Of a stretch of 64,000 bases of DNA, positions 39,670 to 48,500 are shown one piece after another (position 1 is the first letter of the stretch; every line of letters starts with the position of its first letter). Source of the stretch: Marinobacter sp. F3R11 (GTDB lineage Bacteria; Pseudomonadota; Gammaproteobacteria; Pseudomonadales; Oleiphilaceae). Below the pieces are notes generated by a model. The model was not told the DNA's origin. It was given only the letters and a program-made list of their open reading frames with translations, and did no database searches. The stretch covers positions 1 through 64,000 of the forward strand of contig NZ_QOCH01000004.1 of the NCBI RefSeq assembly GCF_003318275.1, given 5' to 3'. The translations under genes and the position numbers were made by a program.

Positions 39670-40291
39670 GCTGAAAACGCGCCCAATCCTCCGGCTCATC
39701 AACATCCCAGCGGGGCTCCAGCAAACTAACGCTGAGCCCCAGCTTCTTCAACCCTTCGCAAGTCTGCTCCAGCACAGCTTCCGTGCCCCACTCAATACCA
39801 TCGAGCATATGCGGAACCACACGGCGGGCGCCTATCAGAACATAACCACCGTCGTCTGAAGGGCCCAGAACCACATCGCATTCCTGCAGGCGAGCAACTG
39901 CCTGATGAACATAATCCGATTCAACCGAAGGGCAATCACTTCCCACAATCAAAGCCAGGGAATATGACTCAAGTCCAGCACTCAGAGCATCGAACATCCG
40001 GGCCCCCAAATCTGCACCCTGCTGTATTTTCTGAACCAGACTCCGCTGCTCAATAGTGCTGACAAGCTCCTGCGCATCCGCAGGGACTGATTCCACGCTT
40101 CTATCCCACCAGAACTGCACAGGAAGTCCTGATCCACAGAGGTTGTCCAGTACGGCACCCGTAAGAGCCAGGTGCGCATCCAGCGCCCCGGAAATCCCGA
40201 GCGCAGGAATCAGACGGGTTTTGACACGCCCCGCTTCCGGCCATTTGGCGAATTGCATCAACACTGCATGTGAGGTTTCAGTCTGTGTCAT
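39656..40291 (-). CDS. TIGR04282-type (DUF2064) arsenosugar biosynthesis-associated glycosyltransferase
   Basis: A 211-residue nucleotidyl/glycosyltransferase-A fold protein with QFAKWPEAGRVKTRLIPALG at the N-terminus, VGSDCPSV in the middle and LGPSDDGGYVLIG. Its start at 40291 lies inside the end of the preceding gene (14-base overlap), so the pair is translationally coupled. Members are found beside the TIGR04283 family in arsenosugar clusters. No arsM or arsS is visible here, so a role in arsenic metabolism is unproven. An ORF start at 40393 is inside the upstream gene and rejected. Confidence 0.8.
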   Translation of the reverse strand: MTQTETSHAVLMQFAKWPEAGRVKTRLIPALGISGALDAHLALTGAVLDNLCGSGLPVQFWWDRSVESVPADAQELVSTIEQRSLVQKIQQGADLGARMFDALSAGLESYSLALIVGSDCPSVESDYVHQAVARLQECDVVLGPSDDGGYVLIGARRVVPHMLDGIEWGTEAVLEQTCEGLKKLGLSVSLLEPRWDVDEPEDWARFQLSLL

Positions 40292-40985
40292 TACGAACGT
40301 CCGAACGGTAAGAGTGGACAAGTGATTCCGGTGATTCTCCGCGCCAGTAACGCCATCGTAACCGCCACATAAGAAAAATGGTACGCCAGACACCCCGCTG
40401 CTCCCAACGGCGGCTATCCGTTATAACCAACGAGCGAACACAAAAAGGCCGGGAAATACGGCATAGCCGGCGAGAGAACTCGACATCCTCCATGATCGGT
40501 AGCTGATCGAAACCCTGCAAAGCCTCAAAAACGGATCTGCGCACAAAAAGCGCCTGATCACCTGTGCAGATACCCGTTAACCGGGAGCGCCTGTTCATAA
40601 ACCAGGCTACCACCCCAAGCATCGCACCCCGGCCACTCAGGCGCACGTCAAAGCGACCCCAGGCTTTGTTACTGTAAAAAAAATCTTCAAGGCAAGCCTG
40701 GACATCAACGGGGAGCCGGGTATCCGCATGCAGAAACAGCAGGACATCACCTTTTGCAACCGATGCCCCGGCATTCATCTGGACAGCCCTGCCTTGTCCC
40801 GACTGTATCACCCGATCCGCCAGCGGAGCCGCCAGACCGGCACTACCATCCGTGCTGCCGGCATCCACAACAATAACCTCATGCCCTGCAGAACGCAGGG
40901 GTTGAAGAGCTTCAAGGGTTTCTACAATCCCCCCCGCCTCCATCCAGACCGGGACAATAATGGATAATGAGAACGGATCAGACAA
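40278..40985 (-). CDS. TIGR04283-type family 2 glycosyltransferase
   Basis: A 235-residue GT2 enzyme with the start SLSIIVPVWMEAGGIVETL, the DxD-like VVDAGSTDGS, LLFLHADTRLP and the acceptor-site segment MEDVEFSRRLCR. A C-terminal hydrophobic and basic stretch suggests membrane association. It belongs to the TIGR04283 group seen next to TIGR04282 proteins. The acceptor is unknown. It is the first gene of the two-gene minus-strand unit, and its promoter must lie in the 86 bp before the tRNA gene. Confidence 0.8.
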   Translation of the reverse strand: MSDPFSLSIIVPVWMEAGGIVETLEALQPLRSAGHEVIVVDAGSTDGSAGLAAPLADRVIQSGQGRAVQMNAGASVAKGDVLLFLHADTRLPVDVQACLEDFFYSNKAWGRFDVRLSGRGAMLGVVAWFMNRRSRLTGICTGDQALFVRRSVFEALQGFDQLPIMEDVEFSRRLCRISRPFCVRSLVITDSRRWEQRGVWRTIFLMWRLRWRYWRGESPESLVHSYRSDVRNDTD

Positions 40986-41022
40986 AACATACTCCCAGTC
41001 AGCTAGAAATCACGGTAACACC

Positions 41023-41051
41023 TTGAGCCATAAGCTTCTGGCCGTTATCAT
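41023..41051 (+). promoter_or_regulatory. Probable promoter of the tRNA-Arg gene
   Basis: TTGAGC (41023-41028), a 17-bp spacer and TATCAT (41046-41051). The match to sigma-70 is 4 of 6 and 5 of 6. The -10 box ends 20 bp before the mature tRNA 5' end, which suits a short leader. Confidence 0.5.
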
Positions 41052-41071
41052 ACCGGTCTTCTTAAAGAAGC

Positions 41072-41148
41072 GCCTTCGTAGCTCATCTGGATAGAGCGTC
41101 CCCCTCCTAAGGGGAAGGTAGCAGGTTCGAGTCCTGCCGAGGGCACCA
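41072..41148 (+). tRNA. tRNA-Arg, anticodon CCT
   Basis: A complete 77-nt tRNA with encoded CCA. The acceptor stem GCCTTCG pairs with CGAGGGC (one G-U). The D stem is GCTC/GAGC, the anticodon stem TCCCC/GGGGA holds loop CTCCTAA with anticodon CCT (reads AGG arginine codons), and the T stem is GCAGG/CCTGC with loop TTCGAGT. The gene stands alone and borders the accessory region to its right. tRNA genes of this kind are common integration sites, but no integrase or repeated 3' end is visible. Confidence 0.95.
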
Positions 41149-41360
41149 ACTCCACACCTACCCCACTCGTGCAAATAGATTAAAACCAGGAATACTGTTT
41201 GGAAGGAGCGGCAGGTACCGCGAAGAAAACTTCGCTAAAGGCCTTATACAATGGCATAAGGGCCACCTTCCGAAAGAAGACAGCCACTGCACCTGCCTCT
41301 CAGGGAACAATCTTCTGGCTTCCCTGCATGCCAGCGGCGTGTGTGAACTACCAGCCTTGT

Positions 41361-41762
41361 TCAGCCCGGATTTTCTAATAGTGAAATAAAAACCGGCGCC
41401 ATCAGAATAATCAGCCATACCAGTAAAACCGCGAACTCAAACATGGGGCGCCGGGGACAACTTATGCGAGGAAAGCTCTGGCAAACGCTGATTTTGATTG
41501 ACTCGCCCACTCTTTTTCTGGGCGATAATGCATAGGCCAAAAAAAGGCTTTGGCCAGCAGTTCCACGTTGAGATGAATTCCATTCATATCGGTACCGCAG
41601 CCGACGTTTTTTACGCGGTCCGACAACGCGATTTCCTGGGTGAACCCATTCATCAACGTGCGTCACGACGCCTTCAACGACAGGCCACGTAAGGTACCAG
41701 ATATAGAATGAAACGAATAACAGCGCTCCACCAATCGATATCATATTCATGATGGAGTACAT
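41361..41762 (-). CDS. DUF3592-like membrane protein
   Basis: A 133-residue protein with one N-terminal transmembrane segment (about residues 8-28) and one C-terminal (about 108-128). Between them lies a basic domain with WPVVEGVVTHVDEW, YRYEW and a LSPRKRVGESIKISV stretch, which resembles DUF3592, a family of unknown function. The start is uncertain: ATG codons at residues 1, 5 and 7 all lack a strong ribosome-binding site. It lies last in the minus-strand accessory group. The 212 bp between it and the tRNA show nothing. Confidence 0.55.
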   Translation of the reverse strand: MYSIMNMISIGGALLFVSFYIWYLTWPVVEGVVTHVDEWVHPGNRVVGPRKKRRLRYRYEWNSSQRGTAGQSLFLAYALSPRKRVGESIKISVCQSFPRISCPRRPMFEFAVLLVWLIILMAPVFISLLENPG

Positions 41763-41786
41763 GTCTTAAAGACCCGGTATATTTTC

Positions 41787-41930
41787 ATGCATGCTTATGA
41801 GAAAGCTCATATTTATGAAAATATTCTTTTTCCAACGTATCCAGAAAGGCCATCAGGCGAGCCGCGCGCAGACTGCATAATCAGCCAAAAATATCGCACA
41901 CCGGAAGAGGCATTCTGGGGCGAAGACTAA
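41787..41930 (+). CDS. Possible 47-residue small ORF
   Basis: An ATG-started reading frame of 47 residues on the strand opposite its neighbours, with a plausible protein-like composition: HAYEKAHIYENILFP near the start and SQKYRTPEEAFWGED at the end. There is no ribosome-binding site and no recognised family. It fills most of the gap between two membrane-protein genes and may be the remnant of a larger gene or a chance frame. Confidence 0.25.
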   Translation: MHAYEKAHIYENILFPTYPERPSGEPRADCIISQKYRTPEEAFWGED

Positions 41931-41971
41931 GGAGCTTTGAACACAAGCGGTGTTTTATCTATTACTTCAAT

Positions 41972-42202
41972 TTAACCGATAAAAAAATCAATACCAAAAA
42001 AGTCCGAAAATTTCCATATCGCTATCATTAATATCGCACTCACTAACGAACAAATTGCAACATACATTAAAAAAGCAGCAGGGCTATTCTGGTAGTGTAT
42101 AGGTTGCGAAGACCAAGGAATGAACTTACCAGTCAAAAGCGACGAAGCAATTATCACCATTAGCAACATAAGGAAAATTATGGCTATAGCAAAAGGCCAC
42201 AC
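41972..42202 (-). CDS. Small two-helix membrane protein
   Basis: A 76-residue protein with two or three hydrophobic segments (about 3-25, 42-65) and little else. The GTG start overlaps the TAG stop of the gene before it (TAGTG), so its translation is coupled to that gene. It is AT-rich compared with the housekeeping genes. I do not recognise it. Its position downstream of the pseudo-transglutaminase gene makes it a candidate immunity or accessory membrane protein. Confidence 0.55.
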   Translation of the reverse strand: MWPFAIAIIFLMLLMVIIASSLLTGKFIPWSSQPIHYQNSPAAFLMYVAICSLVSAILMIAIWKFSDFFGIDFFIG

Positions 42203-42390
42203 TATATAGCCCTTCCAAATAAAATAGCAAAGACCGCTATTGCAATATAGGCGGACAACCCCAAATAAAAGCTCGCTCGCTCAGAGTCACGCTCAACCAT
42301 CCGCCCCCCGAGAAACAACCTCCCCGATATGACTGCCCACAGACAACACACAACAAGGCACAATGATAAAAGATATAGTAACCGTTCCAT
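42202..42390 (-). CDS. Small membrane protein, coupled to the next gene
   Basis: A 62-residue protein with two hydrophobic segments (about 3-24 and 42-60) separated by a charged loop (GRMVERDSERASF). The ATG at 42390 has AAGGAAA 5 bp upstream, so an in-frame start at 42420 is less likely. It is the first of a coupled pair and lies 227 bp after the end of the 969-residue gene. No family recognised. AT-rich composition sets the pair apart from the chromosome around it. Confidence 0.6.
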   Translation of the reverse strand: MERLLYLLSLCLVVCCLWAVISGRLFLGGRMVERDSERASFYLGLSAYIAIAVFAILFGRAI

Positions 42391-42617
42391 AATTTTCCTT
42401 TTATCTACATTTGCCGGCAAAAGAGGCTGGTCCTAACGCACCGAAAAAGTGACTCTGCATTCTATTCAGTGGAACCAAGCCTTACTTTTAACTGACGGGC
42501 TTTAGCTGTATCCCTTTCCAAAGTCCCCTTGATAGGGCTCTAGCAAGCTATGACAAAAGACTACGACATCCGATCTACTCCGGCTCTTTCGAGTACTTCC
42601 ATTCATAAGTTTCAAAA

Positions 42618-45527
42618 TTATTTACATATCTTTCCTTCTATAAAAGAACCACTTATAGCGCCGGCAGCAAAAAAGCCAACCCAGGTTAGCAGCGCGAATG
42701 CAGCAAGCCCTCCGAAGAGCAAGCCAAGAACTGCAGCACCGAATACTAGACCAACATACAATTCCGCCGCTCCACTATTACTACAATTAGTCCCATCAAT
42801 ACTCGAACTAAACTCCAAAAATCCATTAAGTGCGAGCACCAAAGAGATAACTCCTGACAACAATACAAGTAATCCTACACTCGCCAGAATACCAACCAAG
42901 CCGCCGCCTATTCCCAAAAGCGTCAAGAGATTAGCGGTATCGTCGTCCAAAAATCCACCACTAACCCCGCCACTTATTTTATAGGCTCCCACTCCACGCT
43001 CAGGATCAATAATGGAATACCCGCTCCCCTCCCAGCCATTCACATTGATCGGCTGGGCGTGAGCCGTGACCTCATAACCTCGCTGCAAGGCCGACTGTAT
43101 TTCAGAGCGGGCCTCTGAGTCGATCGTGATCTGACTGAGACTGGAGGCATTTTCAGACGTCAGGGTATAAATCCGCTGCCCCTGGGCCATGGCAAGCGAA
43201 AGTGCCTTGGCGGTCGATACGCCCTCTGCAGGTTCGTCTTCTGTAGAGAACAAGCGCTCAGGGATCAGGTGCTCATAGGCGCTGGAACGCATGCCTGAGC
43301 TGCGGTTGAACGCCACCCAGTCCTCATAACAGTTATCCACAGATTCCGTATTTGATGAAATCCGGTCTACATCCATAACCACGCCACTGAACAGAACATT
43401 TCTTGGTGAACCAAAGAAATAGGACACATTCATTTGGGTGGAAAAGGTTCCGTAGCTGGGGCTTCGGTTATACACAACACCCGATGCCATAGCAGCGATT
43501 TTGTCCATAGCATAGATTTCTGCCAGGTAACCCTGAATGCCGGACTGAAGAATGCCGCCCACGAGATCATGCTTGGTCAGGCCACTGTAGTTCTCAGCCT
43601 CTAACTTGTTTTTTACGCTTTCCAGCTGCGCTTGCAGCGACATCAGCTGTGTCGGGCTGATTCCCTGCATATCTATACCGACAGCCTGATACTGACCAGC
43701 AACGAGGTTATTCTCGCTGTAATCCCAGCTGCGTTCTGGTGCTTCAAAGCCCAGGCGCACCATCAGGGACTGACCCAGGCTCACCGACGAGGTGGTTGCT
43801 ACGACATCGCCATCAACTGTTATCTCACCAATCATATTGATGGTGTTAGCCGGCAACTGGGATGGAAGGTCCTCAACCGTCTCCGGGTTCTCCGGCAGAT
43901 AACTTTCCAGTGTTTGCTGATCAAGTTCGGTAGCTGGCCTGAAACTGATCGCCAAAGACTTGCCAACAAGCTCTGGAGTCAGGCGATCCAGCTCTGCTGC
44001 AGTCCCTGCCCACTGCACAGGTATACCCAAAATGCCTCCGGTAGCATTCCCGATCTGCAGGCGAAAACGATAGTAAAGCGACTCTGGAAGGTTGGGGATC
44101 ACAGCACTGGCACGCACACGATTGAATGGCAATACCACGTCTTCGATTACGCTGGCACCTTCAGGAACAATCTGTTGAGTTCCCAGTACGTCACCAAGCG
44201 TGGTGTCATCGCCAGTCGCGCCGATGAAGGATTCGACCGAAGCCTGATAAGCGTCCAGTTCGTTCTGGACGACAAGAGGGTCCATCCCCTGCACCCAGCC
44301 TTCCGCTTCATTCACGGTCGCTGAGGCTTTTACATTGTTCAGGAACGCTTCCGCGTCCAAGGGAAGCTCATTCCGGACATCCATCCCTTCAGTGAAGGTA
44401 TGCTCTTTAAAGCTGGGATCCAGACCTACCCATTCGCCGTCGATCCAGGCTTCAACCCAAACGTGCTCCATCTCCACTTCTTCGGAGGCTCCGCCATAGG
44501 AGAACTGCTGCTGCGGAATACCTCCCTGGCTGAGAATATTTGTTGCCGCATCAATATTGGAAACACCTCCCACCCAGTTCCGGGCAGCTTCTGCAGATAT
44601 CGCCACAGTGCCGTAGCTGAACCGTGCCGGGATGCCGGCTTCCCGGTAGAGCGCAATCAGAGTGCTGGCTGTATCAAAGGCGTTACCCTGCTCACTCTGA
44701 ATGGTGTAATCAGCACCCTGCATCACGCCGTAGCTTGGCACGAAACGGATGGTGTCATGCACCCAGGTGTATAGCGCTAACGGATCGGGGCCCAGCTCTG
44801 TGACGATATCCCTGATACGATCACTGGTGGCTGTTGCGCTGTCTGTTTCCAGATAGTCACTCAGGTCCCATGCAGGTTCGCCGTTAACCCCAAGCAAACC
44901 TTCGATAGCCGACTGACTGGTGTACAGGCTCCGCGGAGCCGGCGAGACAAAATCCAGATCTCCGCTGAAACTTTGTTGCGGGTTACGTACAGGGTACTGT
45001 AAGTGAGATTGAAGAGTCCTCAGCGTGTTGAGCAACTCTTCAGTGTCTCTCTCACTATCGTCCCAGCGAGCGAGCTTTTCGAGGCCCAGTTCAATACTAT
45101 CCGCGTGATTCCTGTAGTTCTGCTCAAACTGCTCGTGCCGGGCCAGAATCTCGTCGGGCAGACCACGCTCTATAAGCGACTGGCGCTCTGCATAAAGCTC
45201 TTCCCTTACCCGTTCATCTCTCTCGTGAAATACCTTTGCAAGATCTTCTATATTGCCAAGCTGTGCCGGAATCTGGTCCATCCGTTCTTTGGCAACCACC
45301 TGGCTTAACGAACTGACTTTTTGTCCAAGCTTCTCTATCGTCTCACCAATCGGGTTTATAAAGGCGAGTGAATTTTGCGACGGGTTTGACTGCCGTTCCA
45401 CTTCATTTAACGTTGCAAGGACAGCCGGCGAATAGAAAGTGAACGAGAAAAAGAACAGCACCAGTGCACTGACTAAACGCTTGAAACGCACAGAAAACAT
45501 AGCCTCAGTTCTAAAATCTGAAAACAT
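42618..45527 (-). CDS. Secreted transglutaminase-fold protein lacking the catalytic Cys, with hydrophobic C-terminus
   Basis: A 969-residue protein. A signal peptide (hydrophobic 17-38, ending VLA) leads into a coiled-coil stretch (about 60-175). The transglutaminase core follows: AFDTASTLIALYREAGIPAR then EMEHVWVEAWIDGEWVGLDPSF, keeping H355 and D370, but the nucleophile position is A283 in place of Cys. After the SIIDPERGVGAYKISGGVSGG motif, the last about 110 residues hold three hydrophobic segments and are lower in GC. GGGAGAGAG before the ATG supports this start. It begins 21 bp after the vWA gene. Function unknown; a non-enzymatic binding role or a delivered toxin are both possible. Confidence 0.75.
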   Translation of the reverse strand: MFSDFRTEAMFSVRFKRLVSALVLFFFSFTFYSPAVLATLNEVERQSNPSQNSLAFINPIGETIEKLGQKVSSLSQVVAKERMDQIPAQLGNIEDLAKVFHERDERVREELYAERQSLIERGLPDEILARHEQFEQNYRNHADSIELGLEKLARWDDSERDTEELLNTLRTLQSHLQYPVRNPQQSFSGDLDFVSPAPRSLYTSQSAIEGLLGVNGEPAWDLSDYLETDSATATSDRIRDIVTELGPDPLALYTWVHDTIRFVPSYGVMQGADYTIQSEQGNAFDTASTLIALYREAGIPARFSYGTVAISAEAARNWVGGVSNIDAATNILSQGGIPQQQFSYGGASEEVEMEHVWVEAWIDGEWVGLDPSFKEHTFTEGMDVRNELPLDAEAFLNNVKASATVNEAEGWVQGMDPLVVQNELDAYQASVESFIGATGDDTTLGDVLGTQQIVPEGASVIEDVVLPFNRVRASAVIPNLPESLYYRFRLQIGNATGGILGIPVQWAGTAAELDRLTPELVGKSLAISFRPATELDQQTLESYLPENPETVEDLPSQLPANTINMIGEITVDGDVVATTSSVSLGQSLMVRLGFEAPERSWDYSENNLVAGQYQAVGIDMQGISPTQLMSLQAQLESVKNKLEAENYSGLTKHDLVGGILQSGIQGYLAEIYAMDKIAAMASGVVYNRSPSYGTFSTQMNVSYFFGSPRNVLFSGVVMDVDRISSNTESVDNCYEDWVAFNRSSGMRSSAYEHLIPERLFSTEDEPAEGVSTAKALSLAMAQGQRIYTLTSENASSLSQITIDSEARSEIQSALQRGYEVTAHAQPINVNGWEGSGYSIIDPERGVGAYKISGGVSGGFLDDDTANLLTLLGIGGGLVGILASVGLLVLLSGVISLVLALNGFLEFSSSIDGTNCSNSGAAELYVGLVFGAAVLGLLFGGLAAFALLTWVGFFAAGAISGSFIEGKICK

Positions 45528-45548
45528 TATCTCTCTCCCTGAGTTCTC

Positions 45549-48500
45549 TTAGCCGCCACACGCTTGAGATTGCGCTGAGCACTGGATTCGATTTAGCTTT
45601 TTGGGGGCTGCCAGCACCTGAATATCCCAGCTGACTTCAGCAGTTCGGCCGAAGACATCCTGTAATTCCAATGTGACGCTTTTCACGCAATCCCCCTCAC
45701 TCGGAGTCCAACTGATCGTGGGTGTGCCTTGTTCATCACTGAGCACCATTCCGTCCGGAGCCGAGACAATTTTCACATCGGCCGTATAACCATCTGCATC
45801 AATTGCAATAACCTGGTACACATAAGGCTTTCCAACTTCAGCGACATCCTTGGGCTTATTACCCAACCGGGGTGGTGCAACGTCACCACCGATCATGACT
45901 ATGTATGTCTTGCCCACAGTCGCTTTCGAATCGGTAACGGTCACGATGAACTCCTGAGAACCGGCCTGGTAAGTTGTCGGTGTCCATGAAAGTGCACCCG
46001 TAACAGCATCAAGGGACATTCCTTCAGGGCCAGATACCAGACTCCAGCTCAGTGAATCTCCATCCTCATCCGAGGCCTGGAAAGTATGCAGGTAAGGCTC
46101 GCCAACAAGTCCACTTACCGGTGGATTGCTCTCGATAACAGGGGCTGCATTCTTTTCAATAACCGTTAGAGTGAAACTCTGTGTAACGGACGCACCGGCA
46201 CTGTCCTCAACCCGGATCGCTACAGGATGGCTTCCAATCTGGCTGGCCAACGGCTGCCACTGCACTTCGCCTGTAGACTCATCAATGGTCATACCGCCTG
46301 GAGCTGTGACAAGTGCGTAAGTAAGTGGCAGGCCCTCAGGGTCTGTAGCAACAACGGCATACAGATATACTTCACCAACCACTGCTGGCGACAAGGGTGA
46401 ACTCACAATTGAAGGGGCGGCGTTGCTGCCGGTAACTTCAAGCATAAATGATTGAGTGGCACTCCCACCCTTGCCGTCAGTCACGCTGATGGTCACGCCA
46501 TGAGCCCCCACCTGCTCTGTTGTAGGTGTCCAGCTGACCTGTCCCGCAGAACTGATGACCATCCCGACTGGCGCCTGAGTGAGACTGTAGGTCAGGCTAT
46601 CACCATCAGCATCCGTAGCTGAGACAGTGTAGTAATAAGGCTGACCTGCCCTCGTAGCGGTAGACGGAATGCTCTCAATAACCGGGCTCTGGTTTCCTGT
46701 AGTTACCTGGAGGCTGAAATCCTGAATGTCCGATGCTCCATCCTGATCAACAACCTGAATCGTGATGCGGTTTGCGCCCACATCACTTGCCTCTGGCATC
46801 CAGGTTATGAGACCACCTGAGCTCATGGACAGCCCTGAGGGGCCCTCTATCAGCCGATATTCCAGGTCTGCTCCGCTGTCGTCGGTTGCAACAACCTGAT
46901 ATTCAAAAGATTGGCCGACACTCACAGTGAGCGACGGAGTTGAAATGATCTCAGGTGCCCGGTTTGCGTTGATAACATTCAACACATAGTCCACCTGGTC
47001 GTAGAGCCCGTGAGAGTCAGTCACCCTCACACTTATCGGGTTTTCACCAACCTGAGCAGAGACAGGCAGCCAGGCAATTTCGCCACTGGCAGGATCAATC
47101 TGCAGATTAGAAGGACCGGAAACCAGACTAAAAGTCAGCGTCTCGTTTTCGTTTGGATCTGTAGCGGTGAGCATAAAACTGTAACTCTGCCCTTCCGTCG
47201 CATCCGGTAACGAGTCGGTCGTGAATACCGGAGCGAAATTCTGCTCTGTAATCAGCACCTGGAAGTTCTGTGAGGAGGATGCCCCACGACTGTCCGACAC
47301 AATCACGGATACAGAATGAACACCCTCCTGACCTGCAACCGGCGTCCAGGTGATTTCTCCGGTTAATGGAGAAATAATCATTCCCTCAGGGAATTCCCCT
47401 AGCGCGTACGTAAGTTCATCATCAGCATTTAAATCAGTAGCCTGCACCTGATATCGATATTCAGCAGCAACGGATCCTTCGCCAACAGGCTCGCTGCTTA
47501 TGACAGGCAGATGATTTCTTTCCCGTACACTTACTTCGAAGCTTTGGGTATCAATTTCTCCCGCAGCATCGGCCACCCTTATGGTGACTACCTGAACCCC
47601 GGCCTGCCCGTCCTGGGGTATCCAGGACACAAGCCCGCTACTGGAGTCCAGTTCCATACCTGCAGGACCATTGATTAACTGGTAAGACAGGATGTCACCA
47701 AAATCAGGATCTATCGCCTGCACCTGATAACTATAGGATTCGCGCTCTGTGGCGCTGGTTTCCGGATTACTGACAATACGGGGAGCCTGGTTAACGTTCG
47801 TCACGCTGATGGTGAATACCTGCTCGTCAAATTCCCCTTGTATATCGGAAACCCTGACAACTACTGTTTGCTCCCCGACCTGAGCATTAACCGGCGTCCA
47901 CTGAATATTGCCAGTGGCATCGATAACCATACCGCTCGGAGCTACCTGCAAATTGAATTCAATAGTGTCTCGACTGTCCGGATCTGTCGCCTCAACCAGG
48001 TACTGATACAGCTCCCCCTCTACCGCGCTTACAATCGGCGTGGAATGTATCTCAGGAGGACGGTTCGAAGCGTTGAGCCTTCGGGCAGACGGCGTGGCAC
48101 TCACTTCTCTCGACCGGCAGGTCGGGCGTCCATCCGTGCCCAGTTCACTCACGGCGTAGTAGTAGGTTGTATTCAGCTCAAGACCAGTGTCCAGATATGT
48201 AGAGTAGCGATTGTCTGTGGTGGCAATCTGCGTGTATGGCCCGCCTTGCTGCTCACTTCTGTATATTGCATAGGCAGGAGCCCCGGAATCGCTCCAGGTA
48301 AGCTGGACTTTTGTCATTTTCGCCCGTGCGGCGAGGTCAGTCAGGCAGTTGCATGCAGCATCCGACGCATCGCGTATCCGAACCTGAGTAACCGAGATAT
48401 CAGACAAATTCGGTTGCCCACTGCTTGGGAATGCGTTTGCAGTATTATCCGTTGCTTTCAGCCGGATCAGGTAATCCCCTGTACCCATTCCTGCAAACTG

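Noticed and set aside
41149..41360. Possible toxin or Rhs remnant between the tRNA and the DUF3592-like gene
   Set aside because: I found no frame with recognisable Rhs or toxin motifs; the 86-residue minus-strand frame there starts inside the neighbouring gene and looks random.
45606..48065. Regular repeats suggesting a CRISPR array
   Set aside because: The period is about 273 bp, matches whole Ig-like domains in an open frame and has no short identical repeats with unique spacers.
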